Assembly (NCBI RefSeq): GCF_004011695.2
Contig: NC_082406.1
Coordinates: forward strand, 1,054,001-1,118,000
Length of the DNA: 64,000 nt
Source of the DNA: Ascochyta rabiei
Taxonomy: Eukaryota; Ascomycota; Dothideomycetes; Pleosporales; Didymellaceae
Direction: 5' to 3'
In this document: positions 54,931-64,000 of the stretch, one piece after another
Layout: the number at the start of each line of letters is the position of its first letter
How positions within the stretch are numbered: position 1 is the first letter of the stretch
The notes under the pieces: generated by a model
Told to the model about the DNA's origin: nothing
Database searches by the model: none
What the model saw: only the letters and a program-made list of their open reading frames with translations
Position numbers and translations under genes: made by a program

Positions 54931-57170
54931 GTATGTTAAACACTCTAACGTACAAAGCTCTCTCTAGTACCTATTAAGATGCTGTAAGGGGAGGATTTAC
55001 TAAATTACCTGTAGAAGTAGAAACTATAGCAGATTATCTCTATCCTAAAAATTTAGAGACCCTAAAAGCGTTGCTACTAAGTAATAATGCTTTAGGAGAC
55101 CTAGACTTACGCTAAATCCTTTCTATTATTGCTAATGGAGTAGGACATATTGCCTAGGAGAACCAGCGCACCTACGCTAACAAGTAAGCCCCTTTTGCAG
55201 ACGTACCCCTGGTATTTAGTAGAGAAAACATAACCTAATTCCTAAAGGAGATTGAACAACGCTCTAGTTTCTACTAATGGACTATTAAGGCAAGCTAGGT
55301 AATAGAGAAACTTAAAGCGTGTCTAATAACTACTCCTGCCTTAGTAACTATCGACTATACAGAACCTCTGCGGCTAGTAATTAGATTCGTAGACAGCAGC
55401 AAGAAAGGTTAGGGAGCAGTTATCTAATAGGAAGACCTAATAGGCTGTTAGCACCTAGTGCGTTACAAATTAGAAGTCTAGTCTACTATAGAACAAGGCT
55501 AGGACTTAGGCAAATATAAGTATAAAGCATTATTACTAGCTCTTAAAAAATTCTGGCTATAGATATATAGCATCTACTTTATTATTAAAACAGACGCCTG
55601 CACCTTAGTAGATTAGCTTAACCACAGTGCTACAGACCTTCTAGGAGCCCTAATTACCTAATAGTTAGCCTTACTTAATATATAGGAATTTAAGGTTTAA
55701 CATGTTGCAGGAAAGAAGAACGTGGTAGTAGACGCACTCTCTAGATAACTAGAGAGAAAGGGATAGAAAGCCCTAAGCTAGCCTAAGGAAGATAGTAAGG
55801 ACTTTATTAATAAGCATCTTAGATCTATAACAATATTAAACAACCTAATAAGCTATTAGGATCTGCAGCACGCATACTAGGTAAACTTAATTAACCTTAC
55901 AGTATTAGAATCTTTTTATACAGAATACTTCTGTAATATTACATAATAGCTACTTATAATAAAGAACCCTAATAGTCTTTCCTAATTAGACCTACTCAAG
56001 CTAAGAAAGAAGGCCTTAAGATTTACTGTTATTAACAACGTCCTTTAGGCAAAAGTAGCACCTAATAAACTATTAAGACAAGTTATTAATAATCCTAACT
56101 AGTAGGAGGAGATTATCTGCACCCTACATTACAAATCTAGGCATTAAGAAAGAAAAGGAATATAGTAGAAGAGCTAGTGCTAATACTTCTAGCTAAAGAT
56201 GTTTAATTAGCTTAAATAATACATTAAGGCCTGTAAAGAATGTTGGTTCTACTCTGCCTAGTAGTTTAATAAAGAACTATACTTTATAGTTAGCCCTAAT
56301 AGTCTATAGGAATAGATTATAATTAACATTATATATATACCTATTAGAAGAGAAAACTATAAATATCTAGTAGTGTCTTAGGATTACATGTCTAGATACG
56401 TAGAAGCCTAGGCAATAGTTAAGAATAACTTAGCAAGCGTGGTTTAATTCCTAGAACAGGATATCTTTGTAAGGTAGGGTCTTCCCCTAAAGATATTAAT
56501 AGACAGTAGACCTAAAAACTAAGTACTAGTTAAAGCGCTAACAAAGCTTTATAGGATTAACTAGGTAACAGTAAGTACCTTCTACCCCTAGGCCTAAGGA
56601 CTTATTAAGTAAGGACATAAAGATATTATTAGCGCGTTAAGAAGAATAACTAGTAACTAGACCTTAAACCTATACCTAGCGTTATAGGCAGACTAAGTTA
56701 CAGTAAAACAGTTAATAGGGGAGACGCTAATATACTTAGTGTGTAGGAAGGAACACATTCTACTAGTCTAATTATAGATACTAACCTAGTAGACCCTACT
56801 ATAGTCTATAATCTAGACTACTACAGAGCTACTAGCACTTAGTGCAAAACAATTTAAGTACAGGGACGAGCAGCTTAGAGAGGTAGTAGATTGTGTTATT
56901 TAACTAAGGGAACTAAATAAAGAATATTTTAATAATTAGGCAACACTTAGGATAATTCTAGTAGACTATAGAGACTTAATATTACTATAAGACGTAGTCT
57001 GTAATATTAATATAAGCTAACTAAATAAACTTATACTAAAGTAGAAAGGTCTATTTAAAATTATAAGGAAAATAGACAAAGGAACATACATACTAGAGGA
57101 GCTTAGTAGAGTAGCACTAAAAGGAACATACGGTAGAATAGGTTAACTAAGTGCTATTAATAAGAAACAA
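54931..57170 (+). pseudogene. Degraded Gypsy polyprotein: Gag-like start, RNase H, integrase
   Basis: A Gag-like N-terminal part (near 54991: FTKLPVEVETIADYLYP) continues to about 55270, then changes without a gap to the thumb/RNase H part of Gypsy RT (TTPALVTIDYTEPLRLVI near 55331, HVAGKKNVVVDALSR near 55705). The integrase zinc region (H, H, then CKEC near 56230) and core follow, ending in a KGLFKI...RKIDKGTY segment near 57050. Protease and the RT palm are absent. Stops are TAA/TAG at expected Gln or Trp. Confidence 0.78.
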
Positions 57171-57938
57171 TAGACAAAAGAACAGTGCTAGCTAAGGACT
57201 TAGAAACAGAACCTAATAGAATACTATAAATAATAGTTAGTTAGGGTCTACTTACTATAAATAATAATAAATAAGTAAACAGTAGAGTATAAAGTATAGG
57301 ATAATATTAACAAAAGCTAACTAATAGATTTTAGCTAAGGGTTAGCTAAATATTTAGGTAGGGGAAGGGGTTATAATAAGGAAATAAAAACTAAGATATT
57401 TTTAAATTTTAATACTAACAGAACTAAGGACAGCACTAGCAAAGGAACATATTAAACAGCACTAGAAGAACTACTACAGCCGCCACAACTAGATTTTTTA
57501 GGAGCATTACTAGGGCTATAGTAATAATATATAGAAGGAAGCTAGGAATAGTTATTATAACCTTAAGCTAGAGGCGTGTAAGGAGACTAAGCAGCAGGCT
57601 AAGCACCTAGGGAGCTACAAGCCAAATCGCCCTTAAGAACCTAGCTAATAGAAGAAGACTAACAGTAATAACCTAGAGGCCTATTAGGGCGTAGTAGAGA
57701 ACTAGGCAGAGAATAACAAGGGCTGCTAAAACTCTCTATAGTATCCTTAAAAACGCTAGAAGACCCCTCTTAAGAGATAGATGTAGGACTATAAGTAGAA
57801 GTAGTATAAGTTATAGAAGAGAAGCTAGCTAAGCGTATAAACTACCCTAACCTACTATTAGTAACTAGGGGAGAACTACTAGGGGTATAGAGAGGCTTAT
57901 CTAAGTCTATGTTATTAGCCTCTAATATAGTATTAGTA

Positions 57939-59801
57939 ACGTACTCCACAGGTGAGCGGATTAAACAGGTAAGCGGATCACTCTGCTAAGACTACACTAA
58001 ACCTCCACCTTACCACGTAATGCCTTAACAACAACATTAATCTACGCCCTTAAGGGAAGCTGCGATACAGCTTGCGCTCTAGGCAATTAAACAAGACGCA
58101 ACGCTTACTGTGTAACGCGCTGCAGCTATATATAACACGCCTTATAGTACACTACATACTTAATACACAGGACAACCTATATAAGCTAATTATACGCTAG
58201 TTTAATAGATTATAGACTAGACTAAGAAGGACGTAATTGCTAAGTACATCCTTAAGCTAGATACACAAGGATTTACTCCTTAGCTAGCTGCTGTAGCTAA
58301 TATAGCTAATTCTTTACGTACTAAGCGTAATATAGGCCATGTTAGCATAAACTAGCCTAACATGTTTGTTAAGCGCCGCCCTAACCTTAAAGTAAGGTTT
58401 AATTGTAAGTATAACTACAAGAGAGCCCTCTATAAGGATCTAGAGATTATTAGGGGCTAGTTTAGGCTTGTAGCGAATGTTAAAGCTAAGTATAGTATCT
58501 AGGACAATAACACATATAACTTTAATAAGACAGGCTTTATAATAGGCTAGATATTAACAGGAGCAGTTATTACAGGCTTAGAGCGTTAAGAACAGCTAAA
58601 GGTAGTGTAGTAGGGTAATTAAGAGTAGACAAGAGTTATATAGGGCATTAATAGCATAGAGTAGGCTATTCTACCCTTTATTATCTTTAAAGGCTGTAAC
58701 CACCTCTCTGCCTAGTATAAAGAGGACAATCTGCCCTATAACTAGGTTATTAGAGTCTCTAAGAACAGATAGACTACTAACAAGCTTAGTCTAGACTAGT
58801 TAAAGCACTTTAATGCCTATACAAAGACGCGCACCTAAGAAGTGTACTAGCTGCTCCTTATTAACAGCCATAAGAGCTATAACTCCCTTAACTTCTAATA
58901 ATACTATAAGAAAGTAAAGATTATTACACTGTATATACCTCTACACTTATCTTACCTCTTACAACCACTAGATATAGGTTATTTTGCCCCTCTAAAGAAG
59001 GTATATAGGCGCTAAGCTAAGAATCTTATATACAACTACATTACTTATATTACTAAAACTAAGTTCCTACTATACTTTATAGACGCCTATAAGAAGACAT
59101 TTACTTCTAGCAATATCTAAGGAGGCTTCCAAGGCACTGGAATAGTCCCCCTTAACCTAGAACGGGTTATAATAGGTCTTAATGTCCGCCTACGTACCCT
59201 ACCGCTACCTACTATAGAAGATAAGCCCTAGCAGTCCTAAACCCTAAGCACTACCCTGCAATTAGGGTCGCAATTAACGCTGGTTTAAGAGAGGATTTAA
59301 AGGCATGCAAGCAGCTTACTAACTTTAATAGATAAGGCCTTTAAAAAGCTTGCTAAAGGCGCAGCTATAGTAGCGCATAAGCTAGTGTTAGCTTAAAGGG
59401 AGATTACTAGGCTTTAAGTAGTAAATAAGGCTGCTATGTGACGTAAATCGCATAAAAGAAAGCAATTACAGCAGGAGGAAGTCCTAACAGCTAAGAAAGG
59501 CCTTTAATTAACTACTCTAACTAAGTTTAGGGCGCGTAGTAATAGTAAGAAGGCAAAGAAGCAAGTGCGCGCTAAAGGAGGGGAAGTAACCTAAAGACGC
59601 TGTATAAAGTGCTACAATATTAGACATAACTTACGTACATGTAAGAAGGCTGTAGAAGATGTTTCTAAATAATATTATATACTGCACTACTGTATATAAG
59701 GCTAAAGTAGGCTAATGCGAGCTATAATAGGGTAGAAATTTAGTGTGGTCTTAGCAGAGTGATCCGCTTACCCGTTTAATCCGCTTACCTGTAGAGTACG
59801 T
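57939..59801 (+). mobile_element. Fot1/pogo-type DNA transposon, 1,863 bp
   Basis: Inverted ends of about 54 bp: ACGTACTCCACAGGTGAGCG on the left and, reversed, ACGTACTCTACAGGTAAGCG on the right, both leading to GGATCACTCTGCTAAGAC. TA flanks both sides (57937-57938, 59802-59803). Length and coding content fit the Fot1 group; I recall the Parastagonospora element Molly as nearly this size, but identity was not checked. It is inserted within the Gypsy element, so it is younger than that. Confidence 0.88.
58020..59680 (+). pseudogene. Fot1/pogo transposase, inactivated
   Basis: A plus-strand frame with helix-turn-helix and CENP-B-like N-terminal domains (DTQGFTPQLAAVANIAN near 58260), a DDE core, and a C-terminal CCHC knuckle (CIKCYNIRHNLRTC near 59600). 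The first catalytic box, DETGF in active relatives, reads NKTGF here (58525), and the LLLxxxxSH box reads LLLINSHKSYN (near 58855). Both are G-to-A type losses of acidic residues. It also has several TAA/TAG stops. It cannot be active. Confidence 0.85.
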
Positions 59802-59803
59802 TA

Positions 59804-61815
59804 TCTATTTAGCAACTAGTATAAGAAGGTAGAGCGCTAAAAGCCTATTTATTAATACTTAAGAGAGTAATTTAAAAGCCTAAAGCCTGTAAAGGAGAAG
59901 TAAATTTCCTAGCCCTGTAAATTACTTTAGCAGCAGCAGTAACAGCCGAGAGTTAATTACAAAGGAAAGCATAAGAAGAAGTAACTAATAACCCCTTATA
60001 GCAAACTAAGTAAGAAATATCCTAAGTAGTAGAGATCTTATAGCTAAGGCTTACTACCTCTTCTTCTAAGGTTTTCTAAGAGTCCTTCTAACTAGCGGTA
60101 AAAATTTTTATTAGTAAAGTAACTGTAACTAGTAAAGGAGTTATTAGTGTCTTAGTAAGCGTAAGCTTTAGCGCAGCCTGCCTTATAGTAGTTAGCCTTA
60201 GTAGAACTAGGCATTATAGAAGTAGCGCAATAAGCAATAGCTAAGAAGAAGTTAGCAGAAATAAGGCTTAATAGGATATTAGAACTGCTAAAGAAATATT
60301 TCTTATAACTATTAGTAAAACACTTAGTATAACAGCCTAGTAGGTTAAGATTACTATTAGTATTATAAGCCTAAGCACATAGTGCAGACCTCTTCTAATA
60401 ATAATTATAGTAAGCATTAGGATAGTTAGGGTTATTGTAAGTAGAGAATTAAACAGCAGCATTAGTTATAGTAAGTAAGAACCCTTAAATAAGAGGACTA
60501 TAAGTATAAATAGTATATAGAGGTTAGGAACTATTATTAATAGCAGCTTAATTGTCCTGCTGTTAGGCGCTAAGAGTGTCTAGAGACGCAGGATTGCTAG
60601 AAACTTAGGTGCGTAAAGAATAGTAGAGGTAATAAAAGAAGTAGGGTGCCTATATATAGTATATAGTGTTAGAATTAATATAGTAATTCTCTCTAGAAGG
60701 TAGAGTGTTAAACTAGCAGATGCGTGTATAGGCAGCAGTAATATTATAAAAAAAAGAAGAAAGATTAGCTCTACTAATAAGGGCTATTGTAAGAGCTTCT
60801 ATAATGTTATGCGCTTAGGTGCCGTCTATACTGTTGTTTAGGAAAGAAAGTACTAGGAAGAACTATTATTAGCCTATTAGGGTTAAAAGAGAAGAAATAA
60901 GGGTCTTATAAATAAGCTAAGCTTATTCCTATAGGGAAAGACAACAAGCTTTAGTTAGGCTAACGCTAGACCCTATGCGGCCTTAACCTTTAGGTAGAAG
61001 CTTCTTACTACTGCTGCTACTACGCTTAACTAGGGATCTAAAAGACAAGGTAGATATAATAAAAGAGGAGGTTAAAATAAGGGCTAAAAAGCCTAATGTG
61101 TTATTAAAGGTTAAGGAAGTAGGAAGTTAAGAAGTTTAATAAAGTAGAAGTTAAAAATAATAAGGAAGAGAAGGAGTAGATCCAGGGCTGCTTATAAAAG
61201 TCCTGGCTGCTACCCCCCCTATAGCTATAGTGCTTAGATACGTTATTCTAAAGGAACCTAAAGCTAGTAAAAGTTATTTGCTATTATATTAGTAAGAGTA
61301 ATATTACCTAGTAAAAGCTAGTAGGTTGCTAGACTAGGCTAAACAACCTACTAATTAGTAGGCCTAGGGCTAGAGGGTTATAGGTTCTTAAACAGTCTAA
61401 TAGGCTATTAGGTTATCTTCCTCTAATAACATAGGCGAACAAACATACAAGTAGGAGATTTACTAGATAAATAAACAGTAGGCACCTAGAGTTACCTTAG
61501 CTGTTATAGTAAGCAGATTAGGTTACATATAAGGTTCTTTCTTAAAGTCCTAAACTAATAGGGCTTTAGGAATTAGTTATAAAAGGCCTAGATGCCTAGA
61601 TACTAGAGTAAATGTGTTTAGGTAAATGCAAACTATTAAGCAACAGCCTAATAAACTACTAGGTAGTGCTAGGAGGTTGTTTAAAGTAAAGAGGCTTAGA
61701 GGCAAATATTAGTAGGTCTTCTGTTAGGCTAGACAGTAGAGTTATAGAAGGGTAGAACAACAGATAGAGGCAGGCGTAAGCTTAAGGGGACTAAGCTCTA
61801 AGAGTAGAGGAGGAG
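59804..61815. other. 3' part of the Gypsy element, coding content unresolved
   Basis: Long Gln/Lys/Tyr-rich frames appear on the plus strand if stops are ignored, but no domain is recognisable on either strand. It may be an extra ORF after the integrase or another nested fragment. Confidence 0.4.
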
Positions 61816-62039
61816 TGTAGTAGAGTAAAAGTACAGGGTTAACTAGTAAGGGCTTAGAAGGCTATTAGGGTTAAGGTGCATGTAATTATTAGAGGTGTTA
61901 ACTAGCAAGTGCTTAAAGGGCCATTAGGGATTAGAGGCACGTAATTGTTAGGAGGGTATATCAGATAATCTTAGCAAGCCATTAGGGCTCGCTATCGAAG
62001 ACAACCACCTTCTAGCATTAAGCAATATTCTTACTTACA
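61816..62039 (+). repeat. Gypsy 3' LTR, 224 bp
   Basis: TGTAGTAGAG...TACTTACA, the same length as the 5' copy, preceded by a purine-rich tract. Confidence 0.82.
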
Positions 62040-62094
62040 ATATCTTAGATAACAGCGTTCTAAGCTAGACTTAGATTATATAGGAAGGAACACG

Positions 62095-62260
62095 CTTACT
62101 TACTCTAAGTAGCTAATAGAGAATTAATACTAAATAAACTGCTAAATAAGTTAAAATTAATAGTAGTAACCCTATAGATACAGGGGCACTATAAGGAAAT
62201 AAAACTAGGCGTCTTTATAAAGGCTACGCACAACGTTATACTATAACTTCCCTAGTTATA
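62095..62260 (+). pseudogene. Gypsy-type protease fragment
   Basis: A plus-strand frame reads ...NPIDTGALQGN, the aspartic-protease active site of Gypsy elements (DTGA/DSGA). Together with the Gag-like piece before 53871 it suggests an older element split by the LTR element in between. Confidence 0.5.
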
Positions 62261-62504
62261 AAAGCACAACCTATAGATAGATTAGGCATAAGAAAAACTT
62301 TTATTAGAAGGATGTAAATGCGGCACTAATGTATCTACGCCTACGCAGCGCACGCAGCAGCTAGTAGATAAGAAGGAGATTAACAATGTCTCTAGTACCT
62401 ACAACAAACAACAGACACCTAAAATCCTCTATTTACTTCTTAGAGCATAGGCTCGTACTATAGGACTTTAAACACATATTTACTATCCCCTTTTACAAAC
62501 ACGC

Positions 62505-63260
62505 TACAGTAGCAAAAGGGTAGAGGTTAGGTAGGCGTAGGGTACATTACGTGATGTACCCCTACACTACCCTACCTCTTCCTACGCTAATTCCTTACTA
62601 AAAGGGTAGGGGCAGGCTAGGGTAGGGTTTGGGGTAGGGTCTGTAGGGAAGAGGTAGGCCTAAGTAGGGCCCGTAGGCGTCAGCGTGTAATTCTTTAACT
62701 AAAGCAGCTATTGCAAAACTTTGTACTGCAGAGATATAGAGAAAACAAAGCGCTTTTAAACAGTCCATATATTATAAGACTTTAAGCAAACTTAGTAGGG
62801 CTAGAGTAGTTGTTATGTTAGCCTATATTATAACATCCTAGAATTACAAAACAACTACTATAATTTAACTAGTCTTACCTAAAGTCTTACAGTATATAGA
62901 CTGTCTAAAAGTGCTTCCTTTACTCTACATTTCTGCAGTACAAATTCTTATAATAGCTGCTTTAATTAAAGAGTTACACGCTAACGCCTACAGGCCCTAC
63001 TTAGGCCTACCTCTTCCCTACAGACCCTACTCTAAACCCTACCCTACCCTGCCCCTACCCCTAGTCCATGCAGACTGTACCCTACCCCTACCCTACACTA
63101 GAGGTATCTCTACCCTACTTCTACCTAACATCTGTGCAGAACCTACCCTACCCCTACCCTATGTAGACCCTACCTCTACTCTACCCCTACCTAACGTCCA
63201 TGCAGACCGTACCTAACCCCTACCTAACCCTAGGGTACCCCCTACCCTTTTGCCAGCGGA
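62505..63260. repeat. Large imperfect inverted repeat with CCCTAC/GTAGGG-rich arms
   Basis: The stretch about 62580-62740 is the reverse complement of about 62920-63065 (for example GGGAAGAGGTAGGCCTAAGT against ACTTAGGCCTACCTCTTCCC). Outer parts also match in part (GCAAAAGGGTAG against CTACCCTTTTGC). Arms are rich in CCCTAC-type words; the right arm holds about 60-bp sub-repeats (TGCAGACYGTACC at 63069 and 63201). The centre (62740-62920) is AT-rich. Confidence 0.8.
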
Positions 63261-63348
63261 AAACACGCTCCTTAAATTACTAGAGTAGCTTAAACACTCT
63301 TGTCTTATATAGTCTTAGACTTATACAGGACGTTAAACTTATTAATTA

Positions 63349-64000
63349 ACGTACTCTACAGGCGAGTCGCCTACATAGGTAAGTCGCCTACTTTTGCTAA
63401 GCCTCTACTAAACCTCACCCTATAATAGCCTAAAACACCACAAACTAGCGCTGTATAAGGCAAAATAAGCTGTAATATTACTTAGAGACTACTTCTATAT
63501 TATTCTTATATGTTTACACGTTATGTCTAGTCTTACTACACTATCTACAGTGCCTTTAGGTTAGCTTAGCCCTATTAGCGCGCACCTACTTCTTTACCTT
63601 CTTACTATTACTACGCGCCCTAAACTCTGTTAGAGCTGTTAATTACTAGCCCTCCTCTACTGTTAGGTCCCTTCTGCCTTAACCTGCTTTTATTTATATG
63701 ATTTCTGTTATGTAGCTGCCTTATTTACTATTTAAAGCTTAGTAATCTCCTATTACGCTAACACTAGCCTATACGTAATTATTACTACCCTCTTTAATAC
63801 CTTCTTAAACGCTTTAACTATAGGGGTAGGTAAGCTATCTATATACCTCTAAATCCTTATTTTTACAAGCGTTAATTACAACCTAAGTTTAAGGGTGTTG
63901 CTTAAGGTTTACAGCTGCTAGAGCATGTTATTAATAGGTAGTAGTAGTAATAGAGTGCGCATCTTTACATTAAGGCTGCTTATAACCTGTTCAAGGTTAA
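63349..64000 (-). mobile_element. Second pogo/Fot1-type element, truncated by the window end
   Basis: Starts after TA (63347-63348) with ACGTACTCTACAGGCGAGTC, the same outer end as the other pogo elements but a different inner TIR. Around 63570-63610 the minus strand matches the transposase C-terminal segment seen at 59530-59575 (GCGCGTAGTAATAGTAAGAA), so this element lies in the opposite orientation. Confidence 0.75.

Larger units (their letters stand above)
53871..62039 (+). mobile_element. Gypsy-type LTR element with a nested Fot1 element
   Basis: Two 224-bp LTRs (53871-54094, 61816-62039) in the same orientation flank a degraded RNase H and integrase in Gypsy order. A purine-rich tract (AGAGTAGAGGAGGAG) precedes the right LTR, as expected. 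I see no matching target duplication (CCTAA against ATATC). Without the 1,863-bp nested element it is about 6.3 kb. The part before RNase H is too short for full Gag, protease and RT, so it is internally deleted. Confidence 0.78.
51061..64000. other. AT-rich, RIP-decayed transposon compartment
   Basis: About 13 kb dominated by TA, TTA and TAG steps with little CA or TG outside a few patches. No frame encodes an intact protein. Recognisable protein shadows (Gypsy, pogo) contain TAA/TAG at Gln and Trp positions and Asn/Lys at acidic catalytic positions, as C-to-T and G-to-A mutation produces. This matches the AT-isochores of Pleosporales. It runs past the window end. Confidence 0.9.

Noticed and set aside
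62911..63216. 101-codon frame with repeated TLPLP
   Set aside because: It only reflects CCCTAC-type repeats in the inverted-repeat arm and has no gene context.
62980..63240. True telomere array
   Set aside because: The words are CCCTAC and CCCCTAC with irregular spacing, not CCCTAA arrays, and the sequence continues into a transposon.
1..64000. CRISPR arrays, operons, bacterial-type features
   Set aside because: None seen. Gene structure is eukaryotic throughout; tandem repeats lack spacer structure.

Overview
The window is nuclear DNA of a filamentous ascomycete, most likely a dothideomycete of the Pleosporales type. The evidence is gene structure: many 45-60 nt GT-AG introns with CTAAC branch sites, fungal-type proteins (Ssk2-type MAPKKK, alkaline ceramidase, Plr1-type reductase, Dna2), and a sharp split between a gene-rich compartment (1-51 kb) and an AT-rich compartment (51-64 kb) of transposons decayed by C-to-T change, as repeat-induced point mutation (RIP) leaves behind. 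All calls come from reading the sequence; no database or folding program was run. Exon joins were checked by reading phase.

Layout. 0-8 kb: the 5' part of an aldo/keto reductase (minus strand), a 439-bp AT-rich TIR element, a tRNA-Pro gene with an extraordinary structure, an alkaline ceramidase and a small membrane protein. 8-16 kb: an MFS sugar-transporter gene, already damaged (no N-terminal exon seen, Trp-to-stop change), split by a 6.4-kb Copia retrotransposon with 162-bp LTRs and a perfect 5-bp target duplication. 16.7-30.6 kb: a GNAT-like acetyltransferase, the HOG-pathway MAPKKK, the Dna2 helicase-nuclease and an oxodicarboxylate carrier. 31.6-43.1 kb: an MFS drug transporter, a SAM-type mitochondrial carrier, a RING/TRAF-finger protein, a Qc-SNARE, a calcium-regulated mitochondrial carrier and cyclin C. 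45-50 kb: three conserved or lineage-restricted proteins of unknown function. 51-64 kb: nested transposon wreckage with a possible 5S rRNA relic near its edge, a pogo-type MITE, Gypsy fragments, a 1,863-bp Fot1/pogo element inside a Gypsy element, a large inverted repeat rich in CCCTAC-like motifs, and the end of another pogo element.

Most striking observation. At 2670-2854 a complete 72-nt tRNA-Pro(AGG) can be read only after removing three inserts: the usual short intron after nucleotide 37, and two inserts of 51 and 48 nt that each start GTAAGT, carry a CTAAC branch motif 10-11 nt before the end, and finish in CAG. They look like ordinary spliceosomal introns of this genome, placed inside the D-arm region of a tRNA. 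What remains folds by eye as a perfect tRNA and is followed by a T6 Pol III terminator. A TATA-like box lies about 35-40 bp upstream. A tRNA needing both the spliceosome and the tRNA endonuclease would be very unusual.

The genes do not form one pathway. They cover stress signalling (Ssk2-type MAPKKK), replication (Dna2, with five ACGCGA motifs in its promoter), transcription (cyclin C), membrane traffic (SNARE), sphingolipid turnover (ceramidase), and mitochondrial transport (three different SLC25 carriers within 12 kb).
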